Positions 21,239 to 22,369 of a DNA stretch of 22,369 nt are shown here, piece by piece (position 1 is the stretch's first letter; each line of letters begins with the position of its first letter). Origin of the DNA: a bacterium UBP3_UBA6266 (lineage in GTDB: Bacteria; Auribacterota; UBA6266); NCBI GenBank assembly GCA_002440765.1, contig DJVC01000053.1, positions 12,729 to 35,097 of the forward strand. The letters run 5' to 3'. A program made the position numbers and the translations under genes. The notes beneath the pieces were generated by a model that searched no databases, was not told the DNA's origin, and saw only the letters and a program-made list of their open reading frames with translations.

Positions 21239-22369
21239 ATGAAAAAACGGTTTTTCTATATTGTGTGCTCCCTTTTAATAATTATCCTGATATTACTTTT
21301 TTCCATCAGGGTTTCCCCTTTTAAGGAAGATTTCGGCATAGCACCTAAAAAAATATCTCTGGCGTCATACATGCTATCCAAGGCTAATTATTTTTTCGAT
21401 GAGATCAACGCTGTTCCCCAAAACGTATTCATAGAAACGGAAAATGAAAAATCCCAAATGGTAGTAAACAGCAATCCCTTTTTTATAAAAGGAGTATGTT
21501 ATTCCCCTATTCCCGCAGGACAGGACGGCTCTTATGATTTTTACAGGGATCCGAACAGGCCATGGACTATAGATGGTCCTATGATGGAAAATATGGGTGT
21601 CAATACAATCAGGCTATACAAACCCAGTCCGTTCCCCGAGGCCACAAAACAGGTTATAAGGTATTTTTATAAGAAACACGGCATCATGTCTATTATGGGG
21701 CACTACCTCGGGCTCTGGAATTCCCCGAATTACGGCGAGAAAGAATTTACCGATGCCATAAAAACAGATGTTATAGCCATGGTAAAAGAATACAAGGATG
21801 AGCCCGGAATACTCTTTTGGCTGCTCGGAAATGAAACCAACATAAGTTTCGGATATGAAGAAATAAACCCGTGGTCAACGCCTGAAATAGACAAAATCAC
21901 AAACCCTTATGAAAGAAGAATCGCGAAAGCAAAATTATTTTATTCCTTTGTCAACGATGTCGCAAAAGCAATAAAGGAAATAGATCCGAACCACCCGGTA
22001 GCTTTAGGAAATTCCGACGCGACTTTCCTGGAGATAGCAAAAGAAGTTACACCCGATATAGATCTTGTCGCATCCAACGTATACAGGGGAAAAACATTCG
22101 GAAACTTCTTCAGACAGGTCCAGCGCAAATACGGCAAACCGGTCGCTGTTGTCGAATTCGGCTGTGATGCCTATGATGCCCATAAAGCAAGAGAGGACCA
22201 GAACACACAGGCATTATTTATCTCATCCCAGGTAAAAGACCTCATCGAAAACAGTTATTACGGAACAAGTATCGGAAACTGCCTCGGAGGATGTGTTTTT
22301 GAATGGAACGATGAATGGTGGAAATACAATGACGGCGATTACGACACACAGGATGAAACAGGCAGCTGG
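21239..22369 (+). CDS. Membrane-anchored clan GH-A glycosidase, paralogue of the first (cut by window edge)
   Basis: 377 residues visible, open to the right edge. The N-terminus MKKRFFYIVCSLLIIILILLF is a signal anchor or uncleaved signal peptide with no lipobox. The barrel begins near FFIKGVCYSP (81-90), followed by MGVNTIRLY. Acid/base Glu199 lies in FWLLGNET and nucleophile Glu306 in VAVVEFG; FEWNDEWWKYNDG (354-366) matches YEWADEWW of the upstream enzyme. The same landmarks at similar spacing make the two paralogues, but this one lacks the long helical N-terminal region and the EF-hand-like insert. AAGGAG lies five bases before the ATG. A strong hairpin separates it from the CBM-like gene. 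Substrate and exact GH family are uncertain. Confidence 0.82.
   Translation, partial: MKKRFFYIVCSLLIIILILLFSIRVSPFKEDFGIAPKKISLASYMLSKANYFFDEINAVPQNVFIETENEKSQMVVNSNPFFIKGVCYSPIPAGQDGSYDFYRDPNRPWTIDGPMMENMGVNTIRLYKPSPFPEATKQVIRYFYKKHGIMSIMGHYLGLWNSPNYGEKEFTDAIKTDVIAMVKEYKDEPGILFWLLGNETNISFGYEEINPWSTPEIDKITNPYERRIAKAKLFYSFVNDVAKAIKEIDPNHPVALGNSDATFLEIAKEVTPDIDLVASNVYRGKTFGNFFRQVQRKYGKPVAVVEFGCDAYDAHKAREDQNTQALFISSQVKDLIENSYYGTSIGNCLGGCVFEWNDEWWKYNDGDYDTQDETGSW

Overview
The window looks like a chromosomal segment from an anaerobic bacterium with a Gram-negative style envelope. The evidence is several secreted or membrane-anchored proteins with Sec signal peptides, an electron-bifurcating NADH/ferredoxin/NADP oxidoreductase (NfnAB), an oxygen-sensitive class I (Fe-S) two-subunit fumarase, and a citrate-to-2-oxoglutarate branch built from a DRE-TIM acyltransferase and LeuCD-type hydratase rather than classical GltA and AcnA/B. 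The DNA is moderately AT-rich. An uncultured lineage such as Omnitrophota or a neighbouring candidate phylum fits the gene style, but nothing here fixes the taxonomy. I see no transposon, phage gene, CRISPR array, rRNA or tRNA.

Left arm (1-6126). pyrG (CTP synthase) is cut by the left edge and reads leftward from its own candidate promoter, with a strong hairpin in the leader. Next come a DUF1846 protein and a small conserved-looking 82-residue protein, both leftward. A rightward secreted TPR protein starts from a promoter that shares its -35 region with the divergent small gene. It converges on a large secreted HEAT-repeat protein, and a bidirectional terminator lies between the two.

Central metabolic run (6199-17137, all leftward). 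In transcription order: thioredoxin, a citrate/homocitrate/isopropylmalate synthase-like enzyme with an unusual C-terminal Cache/PAS-like domain, LeuC-like and LeuD-like hydratase subunits, NADP isocitrate dehydrogenase, fumarase alpha and beta, NfnA, NfnB, a single-span membrane protein with an NTF2-like tail, phosphomanno/phosphoglucomutase, and then the HEAT protein. Many junctions overlap or are separated by a few bases, so most of this is probably co-transcribed. Together these genes would make citrate, isocitrate and 2-oxoglutarate, interconvert malate and fumarate, and balance NADH, NADPH and ferredoxin. A 214-bp gap between leuD and icd holds a cluster of palindromes and a repeat-like sequence.

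Right arm (17138-22369, rightward). A 404-bp gap carries an excellent sigma70-type promoter whose -10 box is embedded in a 12-bp perfect palindrome. It drives a GntR/LacI hybrid sugar-responsive repressor, followed by a secreted clan GH-A glycosidase (4-bp overlap), a small secreted carbohydrate-binding-module-like protein, and a second, membrane-anchored GH-A glycosidase cut by the right edge. This is a compact sugar-responsive polysaccharide or oligosaccharide utilisation locus.

Several starts were moved from the longest reading frame, using Shine-Dalgarno positions and family N-termini: the 82-aa protein (GTG), icd (TTG), nfnA, nfnB, leuC and the first glycosidase (GTG).
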